DNA of 7,388 bases from an uncultured Opitutia bacterium (GTDB lineage: Bacteria; Verrucomicrobiota; Verrucomicrobiia; Opitutales; UBA953). The DNA lies in contig CAJBPJ010000330.1 of the NCBI GenBank assembly GCA_903957465.1, forward strand, positions 1 to 7,388, in the 5' to 3' direction. Of this stretch, positions 1 to 6,717 are shown one piece after another (position 1 is the first letter of the stretch; every line of letters starts with the position of its first letter). The notes beneath the pieces are model-generated. The model was not told where the DNA came from. It saw only the letters and a list, made by a program, of their open reading frames with translations, and did not search any database. The position numbers and the translations under genes are program-made.

Positions 1-306
1 CTTGATGCGCAAACTAAAGGCATCCTTGATAAGGGCGACCGCTTCGTGGAGCTCTTCAAGCAGCCTCCCACGGCACCAAAGTCTGCCGAGATTCAGTGCG
101 CGTTAATTTGGGCGATGCAAAATGGCTTCTTCAATGATGTTGCCGTTAAGTCTGTCCAAGCAGCTGCTCAGTCACTGCAGGCACACTTTGAATCCACAAA
201 AATCGGCGTCCTTGCGAAAATTCGCCAAGGCGAGAAGATTGATGACGCGGGTGCTGCAGAGCTGAAGAGCGCCTGCGAAACCTGGCGCCGTGGATTCAAG
301 GGCTAA
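1..306 (+). CDS. atpA: ATP synthase F1 subunit alpha, C-terminal part (5' end outside window)
   Basis: This is the last 101 codons of the alpha subunit, in frame from base 1 and ending in TAA at 304-306. Alpha forms the non-catalytic nucleotide-binding part of the alpha3beta3 head of F-type ATP synthase at the cytoplasmic membrane. Only the C-terminal helical domain is present. It opens with a segment like the family's 'LD..T...L.(R/K)G.R.VELLKQP' (here LDAQTKGILDKGDRFVELFK, then QPP), followed by an 'IWAMQNGFFNDV' segment matching the family's 'IYAGTNGYLDDI', and ends in a Lys/Arg-rich helix. The nucleotide-binding P-loop lies upstream and is not seen. A GTG at 46 is internal and is not a start. 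The gene is 25 bases upstream of atpG, the normal bacterial order. Identification is firm because of both the homology and the operon context. Confidence 0.95.
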   Translation, partial: LDAQTKGILDKGDRFVELFKQPPTAPKSAEIQCALIWAMQNGFFNDVAVKSVQAAAQSLQAHFESTKIGVLAKIRQGEKIDDAGAAELKSACETWRRGFKG

Positions 307-331
307 GCCACACTCCTTCTGAACGCACGTT

Positions 332-1213
332 ATGCCTAAAGGACTTCGCGAGATCCGCAACCGAATCAAATCGGTTAAGAGCACCGGTCAAATTACCCGT
401 GCCATGCAGCTCGTCGCGTCCTCGAAGATGAAGCGTGCCCAAGACGCTGCGAAGGCCAGTCGTGACTACGCGGAGTTGCTCGGCGAAATTCTTGATACCG
501 CGCTGAGCAAGGTCGGAGAATTTTCACATCCTCTCTTAAAGAAGCGCGAAGTTAAGACGCGTGGTATCCTTTTAGTTACACCTGACAAAGGCATGTGCGG
601 TGCGCTCAATAGCAATCTGACGCGCGTCGCTTTCGAAATTCAGGGCGCAGCCTTTGTGACCATCGGTCGCAAAGGTAAGCAGGCGCTCGCCCGGGCTGGG
701 CGCACCCTGCTTGCTGACTTCCCTGTTTCCGACCGAGCTAACTTCAGCGAAGTCCGTCCAGCTGCCGAATTCCTGATCAAGGCGTTTCTCGATGGCAAAG
801 TAGACACCGTGGAAGTGCTCTATGCCTACTTCAAGAACACCTTGGTACAGTCTCCGCGCGTTCAGCGCCTCTTGCCCGCGGATGGTCTGGTGCAACAGGC
901 ACGTGAGTTGAGAGAAAAGCTTGGTTTACCAGAGCCGAAAATTGAAAGCGACGAACGAGACATGATTTTTGAACCGTCCGTATCGCACATCTTAAACGAA
1001 CTCCCAGGCCTCTTCTTTAAACAAGCTGTGCACCAAGCCGTACTCGAGTCGAAGGCTTCGGAACACAGTTCGCGCATGGTGGCGATGAAAGCTGCCACTG
1101 ATAACTCCAAGAAAATCGCGGCGGCACTCTCCCTCGAGTACAACAAGGCCCGCCAAGCTGCGATCACCCAGGAAATTCTCGAACTCACTGCAGGCGCGTC
1201 CGCCCAATCTTAA
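332..1213 (+). CDS. atpG: ATP synthase F1 subunit gamma (central rotor shaft)
   Basis: This encodes a 293-residue gamma subunit, close to the usual 285-295. Gamma is the rotating coiled coil inside the alpha3beta3 head and links it to the c-ring. The N-terminal helix carries the signature 'REIRNRIKSVKSTGQITRAM' (residues 6-25) and then QLVASSKMKRA. The central Rossmann-like region has 'TPDKGMCGALNSNL' (83-96), the counterpart of the family's 'SDRGLCGGLNSNL'. The C-terminal helix has 'SSRMVAMKAATDNSKK' (246-261) followed by 'YNKARQAAITQEILEL', the most conserved part of the family. The ATG at 332 fits because the family motif begins within the first ten residues. No Shine-Dalgarno sequence is visible in the 25-base gap after atpA, so translation probably depends on coupling or a non-SD mechanism (inference). 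It lies between atpA and atpD, as in most bacterial atp operons. Confidence 0.97.
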   Translation: MPKGLREIRNRIKSVKSTGQITRAMQLVASSKMKRAQDAAKASRDYAELLGEILDTALSKVGEFSHPLLKKREVKTRGILLVTPDKGMCGALNSNLTRVAFEIQGAAFVTIGRKGKQALARAGRTLLADFPVSDRANFSEVRPAAEFLIKAFLDGKVDTVEVLYAYFKNTLVQSPRVQRLLPADGLVQQARELREKLGLPEPKIESDERDMIFEPSVSHILNELPGLFFKQAVHQAVLESKASEHSSRMVAMKAATDNSKKIAAALSLEYNKARQAAITQEILELTAGASAQS

Positions 1214-1249
1214 TTTCATCACCCAAACCTACCTACATTTTTAAAACAT
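1203..1249 (+). promoter_or_regulatory. G-free, SD-less leader before atpD
   Basis: The last codons of atpG, the 34-base atpG-atpD gap and the first two bases of the atpD ATG contain no G at all, a run of 47 bases. The tract is C/A-rich and then becomes T5A4-rich immediately before the start codon. A Shine-Dalgarno sequence is therefore impossible here, and strong RNA structure within the tract is unlikely. An unstructured A/U-rich leader of this kind suits initiation through ribosomal protein S1 or by open-mRNA recognition, but that role is an inference. I see no promoter elements in it. Confidence 0.4.
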
Positions 1250-2684
1250 GAGCACCACCGGCACAATCACTCAAGTCCTCGGCGCAGTCGTCGACGTCCA
1301 ATTCCCCTCCGACAAGGTTCCGGAGATTTATAATGCTATTCAGATCGACTACAAAGTTGAGGGAAAGCCCACGCGCCTGATCCTCGAAGTGCAACAGCAC
1401 TTAGGTAACGGCCTCGTACGCGCGGTCGCGATGACTACGACCGAGGGCCTCGTGCGCGGCACCCCTGCGCTCGATACCGGATCACCGATCACTGTCCCTG
1501 TTGGTAATGCCGTTCTTGGCCGCATCTTTAACGTCACCGGCGACGCCGTTGACGAGCGTGGTCCTGTGAACGCTGAGAAGCGTTACCCGATTCACCGCTT
1601 ACCCCCACCACTCACCGAGCAAGCCACTTCGGCCGAGCTTCTCGGAACAGGCATCAAGGTCATCGACCTCATCTGTCCCTTCGTGAAGGGCGGTAAAGTC
1701 GGCGCCTTCGGTGGCGCTGGCGTCGGTAAGACCGTCGTCATCATGGAGCTCATTAATAACATCGCGATGAAGCAGGGCGGCTTCTCTGTCTTCGCAGGTG
1801 TCGGCGAGCGTTCACGTGAAGGTAATGACCTTTATCACGAAATGTCCGAGGCTGGCGTTATCGACCAAAAGGATCTTTCGAAATCCAAAGTGGCTCTCGT
1901 GTACGGTCAAATGAATGAGCCACCTGGTGCCCGTATGCGTGTAGCGCTTTCCGCTCTCGCGATGGCCGAGTTCTTCCGTGATGAACAAAACCGCGACGTC
2001 TTGCTCTTCGTCGACAATGTCTTCCGCTTCTCGCAAGCCGGTTCCGAAGTTTCGGCGCTTCTCGGTCGTTCCCCTTCAGCCGTGGGTTATCAGCCAACCC
2101 TCGCATCAGAAATGGGTAATCTCCAAGAGCGCATCACCTCGACCAAGAAGGGCTCCATCACGTCCTTCCAAGCGGTGTACGTTCCTGCCGACGACTTAAC
2201 CGACCCTGCGCCTGCGAACACCTTCGCTCACTTAGACTCAACCGTCGTTCTCGAGCGTCGTATTGCCGAGCTTGGCATTTACCCTGCGGTGGATCCTTTG
2301 GCATCAACATCCACGGCCCTTGCTCCAGAAGTTGTTGGAGAGCGCCACTTCCGCGTTGCCCGCGGCGTCCAAGGCCTCCTTCAGCGTTACAAAGACTTGC
2401 AGGACATCATCGCCATCTTGGGACTCGATGAGCTTTCCCTTGAGGACAAGTTGGTCGTCTTCCGCGCGCGCAAAGTGCAGAAGTTCCTCTCCCAGCCATT
2501 CCACGTCGCTGAAATCTTCACGGGCGCCCCTGGGAAGTATGTGTCGCTTGAAGACACTATCCGCGGCTTCGAAATGATTATCGCTGGTGAGCTCGACCAC
2601 GTAAACGAAAACGACTTCTACATGAAGGGCGGAATCGACGAAGTGATTGCTGCTTCTGAAAAAGCCAAAACGGCTACCAAGTAA
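1248..2684 (+). CDS. atpD: ATP synthase F1 subunit beta (catalytic)
   Basis: This encodes a 478-residue beta subunit of normal length, which makes or hydrolyses ATP in the three catalytic sites of F1. The N-terminal beta-barrel (about 1-80) starts 'GTITQVLGAVVDVQF'. The nucleotide-binding domain has the Walker A loop GGAGVGKT (155-162, Lys161, Thr162), the catalytic Glu187 in 'GVGERSREGNDLY', and the Walker B strand LLFVDN (252-257, Asp256) followed by 'VFRFSQAGSEVSALLGR'. The conserved 'ITSTKKGSITSFQAVYVPAD' follows at 296-315. The C-terminal helical domain has 'VARGVQGLLQRYKDLQDIIA' and the lever loop that contacts gamma. That loop reads DELSLED (394-400) where most bacteria have DELSEED, so Leu398 replaces an acidic residue. 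All catalytic residues are intact, so it should be active. It starts 34 bases after atpG with no SD, and its stop is only 4 bases before atpC. Confidence 0.98.
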   Translation: MSTTGTITQVLGAVVDVQFPSDKVPEIYNAIQIDYKVEGKPTRLILEVQQHLGNGLVRAVAMTTTEGLVRGTPALDTGSPITVPVGNAVLGRIFNVTGDAVDERGPVNAEKRYPIHRLPPPLTEQATSAELLGTGIKVIDLICPFVKGGKVGAFGGAGVGKTVVIMELINNIAMKQGGFSVFAGVGERSREGNDLYHEMSEAGVIDQKDLSKSKVALVYGQMNEPPGARMRVALSALAMAEFFRDEQNRDVLLFVDNVFRFSQAGSEVSALLGRSPSAVGYQPTLASEMGNLQERITSTKKGSITSFQAVYVPADDLTDPAPANTFAHLDSTVVLERRIAELGIYPAVDPLASTSTALAPEVVGERHFRVARGVQGLLQRYKDLQDIIAILGLDELSLEDKLVVFRARKVQKFLSQPFHVAEIFTGAPGKYVSLEDTIRGFEMIIAGELDHVNENDFYMKGGIDEVIAASEKAKTATK

Positions 2685-2688
2685 GTAG

Positions 2689-3120
2689 ATGCCCCTCTCC
2701 CTCGAAATCGTCACACCCGACCGTCGTGCTTACCAAGGCACTGCGGACTGTGTGAATTTGCCGACGGACATGGGGAGCATTGGTGTTCTGCCTGGACACA
2801 TCCCTTTGACGGCAGTGATTGCCGCTGGCGAAGTCGTTGTCACCTTAGGTGGCAAAGTTACTCGGCTCGCGATTGATAGCGGATTTGTACGCATTGTTTC
2901 CGATAAAGTTTCCGTGGTTACGGAAGCGGCGATTGATGAAGCCAAAATTGATCTTCGAGCAATTGAGCAAGCGGAAGAACGCGCTCGTTTAGCTGTCGAA
3001 GCCGCCCGCGGTCAAAAAGAAATCGACCCTGTGGAAATTGCGAAGATGGAACAAATTCTGCGCTTTGCGGCGGTTCAGCGTTTAGTGAAGGGTCGTACGT
3101 CGTCAGGACTCACCGATTAA
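2689..3120 (+). CDS. atpC: ATP synthase F1 subunit epsilon
   Basis: This encodes a 143-residue epsilon subunit, at the upper end of the usual 130-145. Epsilon joins gamma to the c-ring and in many bacteria inhibits ATP hydrolysis. The N-terminal beta-sandwich (about 1-82) contains 'LEIVTPDRRAYQG' and the diagnostic turn 'GSIGVLPGHIPL' (29-40, family form 'GEFGVLPGHAPL'). Strands with 'IDSGFVRIVSDKVSVVTE' come next. Residues about 83-134 form the two-helix C-terminal domain, rich in Ala, Glu and Arg ('IEQAEERARLAVEAARGQ'), so the inhibitory hairpin appears to be present. The start ATG lies 4 bases after the atpD stop with no convincing SD, which points to translational coupling to atpD (inference). 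It is the last gene of the atp operon in the standard order. A further 50 bases separate it from putA. Confidence 0.95.
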   Translation: MPLSLEIVTPDRRAYQGTADCVNLPTDMGSIGVLPGHIPLTAVIAAGEVVVTLGGKVTRLAIDSGFVRIVSDKVSVVTEAAIDEAKIDLRAIEQAEERARLAVEAARGQKEIDPVEIAKMEQILRFAAVQRLVKGRTSSGLTD

Positions 3121-3158
3121 GGCCTTCGCCTCGCCTTCCACTGTTCCTTGGATACATT

Positions 3159-3163
3159 GGAAG
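3159..3163 (+). promoter_or_regulatory. Possible ribosome binding site of putA
   Basis: GGAAG lies 7 bases before the ATG at 3171. It is a partial match to the Shine-Dalgarno core at a suitable distance and supports that start. It is the only start in the window with such a motif at normal spacing. Confidence 0.45.
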
Positions 3164-3170
3164 TTACCCT

Positions 3171-6100
3171 ATGAGTGCAGAAATTTCCCCTGCGGAACTT
3201 GCCGATAAAGCCGTAAAGCTTGCGGCCGAGTTGCTTTCGGAAGCGAAGCAGCACTTGCGACCCGATGATGCTGCCTCGATGGCAAGGGTCGCTCGGATGA
3301 TGGAAGATCCAGCCGGCAAGGCCCTAACTTTCGCTCTTTGCGACCGAGTTTTTCGTCCACGTAGTCAAAGAGGTGCCGCTCGACAGTTCACAGGGATTGT
3401 CCGCGACCTTGGCGTGCCCCGATACCTTGGCGTCGTCGACCGGACACTTTTCGGCGCAGGTGCACTCGCAGCGCATGTACTACCTTGGGTTGTGATGCCA
3501 CAAGTAGAGCGACGCTTACGCGGTGAGACGGCCGCTGTTATTCTCCCCGGAGAACCCCGTGCTCTCCGAAAGCATATTGACCGACGAGGTGCGCAGGGAG
3601 TCCGACTAAACCTTAACCGTTTAGGTGAAGCCATTCTTGGCGATGGCGAAGCCGCCCAACGTCTCGCTGCAAACCTCGCCCTTTTAGCAGATCCGCGCGT
3701 CGACTATATTTCCGTTAAAGTCTCTGCTGTTTGCTCACAAGTTTCCTCACTCGGGTACGAGCGTTCACTGAAAGACATTCAAGAGCGTCTACGCATCCTC
3801 TATCGCGCAGCGGCAGCACATACGCCGCCCAAGTTTATTAACTTGGACATGGAAGAATACCGCGACCTTGAGTTAACCGCAGAAGCCTTCATGCGGACGC
3901 TTGAGGAGCCCGAATTCCTTAAGTTACCTGCTGGCATTGTTCTCCAAGCATATTTGCCAGACGCGCATTTAGTTCAGCAAACGATTGATGCCTGGGCCGC
4001 AAAACGCATCGCCCAAGGCGGTGTCGCTATCAAGGTGCGTCTCGTCAAAGGCGCCAACCTTGCCATGGAGAAAGTTGAAGCCGAGTTACATGATTGGCCG
4101 CAGGCACCCTACGCAACGAAAGCGGAAGTCGATGCGAACTTTAAGCGCATGCTGTTCTGGGGTTGTGACCGCGAGCGTACTAAACGCGTACGCATGGGCG
4201 TTGGCTCACATAATCTCTTTGATGTGGCTTTAACACTATTGCTACGTGAGGCACGTGGGGTTTCCGATCGGGTTGAAATTGAAATGCTTGAGGGCATGGC
4301 GCCTCACCAAGCAGAGGCCGTACGCCGCCGAGCCGGTTCCCTGCTCTTGTATGCACCCGTTGTGCCCCGCGAAGATTTTGGCTCAGCCGTTGCTTACCTT
4401 ATTCGCCGTCTCGACGAAAACACATCCGACGGCAACTTCCTCCGTGACCTCTTTGCACTTGAACCCGGGACACCCGCGTGGACGCGCCAACGCGAAGCTT
4501 TCTTAACCGCCGTTAGCGCCGCTGAAAAAGTTTCTGTGGGCCCACGTCGCACGCAAAATCGAAATGGTGCACGCAGTGGCACCGTCGATACGGGCAATAC
4601 ATTCCATAACGCTGCCGACACGGACTGGACCTTGCCGGCGAATCGTCAGTGGGCTGCTAAACACCTTGCCGATATTTCTAGCAAGAAGATCGATGTCTTA
4701 TTACAGGTTGCGGGCGCGGAAACAGACAATGGATTAACTGGCATTGGCCACGATCCGTCACGGCCTGGCGTCGTCGCTTACCGCTATGCGGTGGCCACAG
4801 GTGCAGATGTTGAGCGAGCCCTGGTTGCTGGCGTGGCAGCCGTTGGTAAGCTTTCGAGCGATGAACTGAGGGCTGCGCTGTGTCGGGCGGCTGAAGTTTT
4901 AGAAAAGCGTCGCGGAGAAATTGTCGCTGCCATGGTGCTCGATGGCGGCAAGACAGCAGGCGAAGCCGATGCTGAACTCTCCGAAGCGGTCGACTTTGCG
5001 GCTTACTACGCCCGCATCTTTGATGACAAAGCTGCATGGCGCGGTGCACGTCACACGCCCCTAGGCGTGGTTACCGTGACACCTCCTTGGAATTTCCCCT
5101 TCGCTATTCCTTTGGGTGGTGTTGCGGCTGCTTTACGCGGCGGTAATGCCGTTATCTTAAAACCCGCGCCCGAAGCCGTCCTCTGCGGAAGACTTGTCTG
5201 TGAAATTTTCTGGGAAGCAGGCGTCCCGAAGGAACTCGTGCAATTTGTACCAGCTCCTGACAACCAGATTGGACAGCAACTCATTGCTGACCTGCGTGTG
5301 GCTGCGGTGGTTTTAACCGGTGCATCCGCGACCGCTGAACTCTTCCTGTCATGGCGCCCCGACCTACACTTACTTGCTGAGACAAGCGGCAAGAACGCAC
5401 TGATTGTTACTCCGGCTGCCGATACCGACTTGGCGATTAAGGATATTGTTAAATCTGCCTTTGGTCATGCGGGGCAGAAATGCTCAGCGTGTTCATTGCT
5501 CGTTCTCACAGGCGACCTCGGTAAAGACGCTGCCTTCCTCCGACAATTGCGTGATGCCGCCGCCTCATTGCGTGTTGGCTCTGCATGGGATTTGTCGACA
5601 ACCGTGCCGCCGCTCATTCGCGAGGCGGACGCGACTCTCTTGCGTGGTTTAACTCAATTAGAGCCCGGAGAGAGCTGGTTGCTTGAGCCGACGCAGGATA
5701 AACAAAACCCGAACCTCTGGTCGCCGGGTATTCGTCTCGGTGTTAAGCCTGGATCTTGGTTCTTTGGTGCAGAGTGTTTCGGACCCGTGCTTGGAATTGT
5801 CAGCGCGCGTGACCTTGCTGAAGCGATTTCAATTATTAACCAATCTAACTTTGGTCTGACGGGTGGCATTCATACGCTTGATCCGCGGGAGATTGTCCAA
5901 TGGACGTCACAGGTGCAGGTTGGAAATGCCTATATCAACCGCCCCATCACAGGAGCCATCGTTCAGCGCCAGCCCTTCGGTGGCTGGAAGCGATCGGCTT
6001 ATGGTCCTGGTTCTAAAGCAGGCGGTCCGCTTTATGTCGCCTCGTTGTGTCGAATGGAAAACGACCCTACCGCTGATTTGACATCGCACCTTCCGAAGTC

Positions 6101-6701
6101 GGAGTTGTCAGCTCACGAAAGTGTCTATGGGAAAGACGTAGAAACTGCACACTTCGCTTTATCGCTGGCTGACTTTGAAAAGCCTGTGGACCCGTCGGCA
6201 TTAAAAGCAGAAGCGAATGTCTACCGTCGGCTTCCCTTAAATAAGGCGATCCCTGATGCGACGCCCTACCTTCGTCTTTCTGCTGGAGCAAATTCTGAGG
6301 AGTGCTACCGCGCCCTGAAAGTAATTTTAGCAATGCGCCACGTCTGGGTGGTGAGTGTTGATCCTAGCCATGAACCTTATTTAATTGAGCGAGTCGCTGA
6401 AGTTGCGGGCTTCTGTGAAGTACAGCCTGAGGATGAGTTTGCTGAGATGATTCAGCCACATGCACGGGTGAGGGTCGTTGGTCGGGTTGGTCCTGTCTTG
6501 CGCGAGGCCTGTCGTGTGCACGGCATCCCCCTCTTTAATGGCCCAGTAACCAACTGCCCGCGCCTCGAGTTTCACCCTTATTATCTCGAGCAGGCCTTGA
6601 GCGTCACCCGTCACCGCCACGGAAATCCGCTACCCGACCCCCGTGATCCTGTTGTCAGGGCAGGGTGGGACCGCGCTGGACTTCTCGGCGGAGGCGCCTA
6701 A
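3171..6701 (+). CDS. putA: Bifunctional proline dehydrogenase / L-glutamate gamma-semialdehyde dehydrogenase (PutA, C-terminally extended, no DNA-binding domain)
   Basis: This 1176-residue enzyme oxidises proline to P5C (FAD, electrons to quinone) and then glutamate semialdehyde to glutamate (NAD+). After a helical region (about 1-135) comes the proline dehydrogenase barrel (about 140-430). It has 'LNLNRLGEAILG' (147-157), ISVKVS with Lys183, NLDMEEY with Asp226, RLVKGAN (290-296), Tyr394, Tyr409 and the proline-carboxylate pair Arg412-Arg413. These align with E. coli PutA K329, D370, Y540, Y552, R555 and R556; the E. coli Y437 position is Asn296 here. The aldehyde dehydrogenase part (about 530-960) has TPPWNFPF (oxyanion Asn641), base Glu737 in AETSGKN, nucleophile Cys771 in GQKCSA, ECFGPVLG and 'RQPFGGWKRSAYGPGSKAGG'. 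Residues about 961-1176 form a C-terminal domain ending in YYLEQALSVTRHRHGNP, typical of long PutAs and thought to help seal the channelling tunnel. There is no N-terminal ribbon-helix-helix, so it should not repress its own gene. By architecture this is a type B PutA. Confidence 0.95.
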   Translation: MSAEISPAELADKAVKLAAELLSEAKQHLRPDDAASMARVARMMEDPAGKALTFALCDRVFRPRSQRGAARQFTGIVRDLGVPRYLGVVDRTLFGAGALAAHVLPWVVMPQVERRLRGETAAVILPGEPRALRKHIDRRGAQGVRLNLNRLGEAILGDGEAAQRLAANLALLADPRVDYISVKVSAVCSQVSSLGYERSLKDIQERLRILYRAAAAHTPPKFINLDMEEYRDLELTAEAFMRTLEEPEFLKLPAGIVLQAYLPDAHLVQQTIDAWAAKRIAQGGVAIKVRLVKGANLAMEKVEAELHDWPQAPYATKAEVDANFKRMLFWGCDRERTKRVRMGVGSHNLFDVALTLLLREARGVSDRVEIEMLEGMAPHQAEAVRRRAGSLLLYAPVVPREDFGSAVAYLIRRLDENTSDGNFLRDLFALEPGTPAWTRQREAFLTAVSAAEKVSVGPRRTQNRNGARSGTVDTGNTFHNAADTDWTLPANRQWAAKHLADISSKKIDVLLQVAGAETDNGLTGIGHDPSRPGVVAYRYAVATGADVERALVAGVAAVGKLSSDELRAALCRAAEVLEKRRGEIVAAMVLDGGKTAGEADAELSEAVDFAAYYARIFDDKAAWRGARHTPLGVVTVTPPWNFPFAIPLGGVAAALRGGNAVILKPAPEAVLCGRLVCEIFWEAGVPKELVQFVPAPDNQIGQQLIADLRVAAVVLTGASATAELFLSWRPDLHLLAETSGKNALIVTPAADTDLAIKDIVKSAFGHAGQKCSACSLLVLTGDLGKDAAFLRQLRDAAASLRVGSAWDLSTTVPPLIREADATLLRGLTQLEPGESWLLEPTQDKQNPNLWSPGIRLGVKPGSWFFGAECFGPVLGIVSARDLAEAISIINQSNFGLTGGIHTLDPREIVQWTSQVQVGNAYINRPITGAIVQRQPFGGWKRSAYGPGSKAGGPLYVASLCRMENDPTADLTSHLPKSELSAHESVYGKDVETAHFALSLADFEKPVDPSALKAEANVYRRLPLNKAIPDATPYLRLSAGANSEECYRALKVILAMRHVWVVSVDPSHEPYLIERVAEVAGFCEVQPEDEFAEMIQPHARVRVVGRVGPVLREACRVHGIPLFNGPVTNCPRLEFHPYYLEQALSVTRHRHGNPLPDPRDPVVRAGWDRAGLLGGGA

Positions 6702-6717
6702 CCCTTTATTCACGACC

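Noticed and set aside
2304..2714. Reverse-strand open frame (136 codons) opposite the atpD 3' end and the atpC start
   Set aside because: It is a composition-driven shadow of a conserved coding sequence, with no recognisable motifs.
2947..2967. ATP-binding I(L)DxxRA motif in epsilon
   Set aside because: The sequence is IDLRA, with the Arg one residue too close to the Asp, so the motif is not met exactly. ATP binding cannot be claimed.
3119..3137. Hairpin after atpC as an intrinsic terminator
   Set aside because: The stem is only 5 bp with a 9-base loop, and no T-tract follows.
5478..5496. Extra Cys774 near the catalytic Cys771 of the aldehyde dehydrogenase domain as a redox switch
   Set aside because: A single Cys three residues away in a variable position is weak evidence, and nothing else supports regulation by a disulfide.
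6690..6694. GGAGG as a Shine-Dalgarno site for tdh
   Set aside because: It lies 23 bases before the ATG, too far for normal use, and falls in the glycine codons at the putA 3' end. No alternative start sits at a suitable distance.
6692..6699. AGGCGCCT palindrome at the putA 3' end as an operator or terminator
   Set aside because: It is only 8 bases, lies inside coding sequence, and has no T-run or repeated copy nearby.
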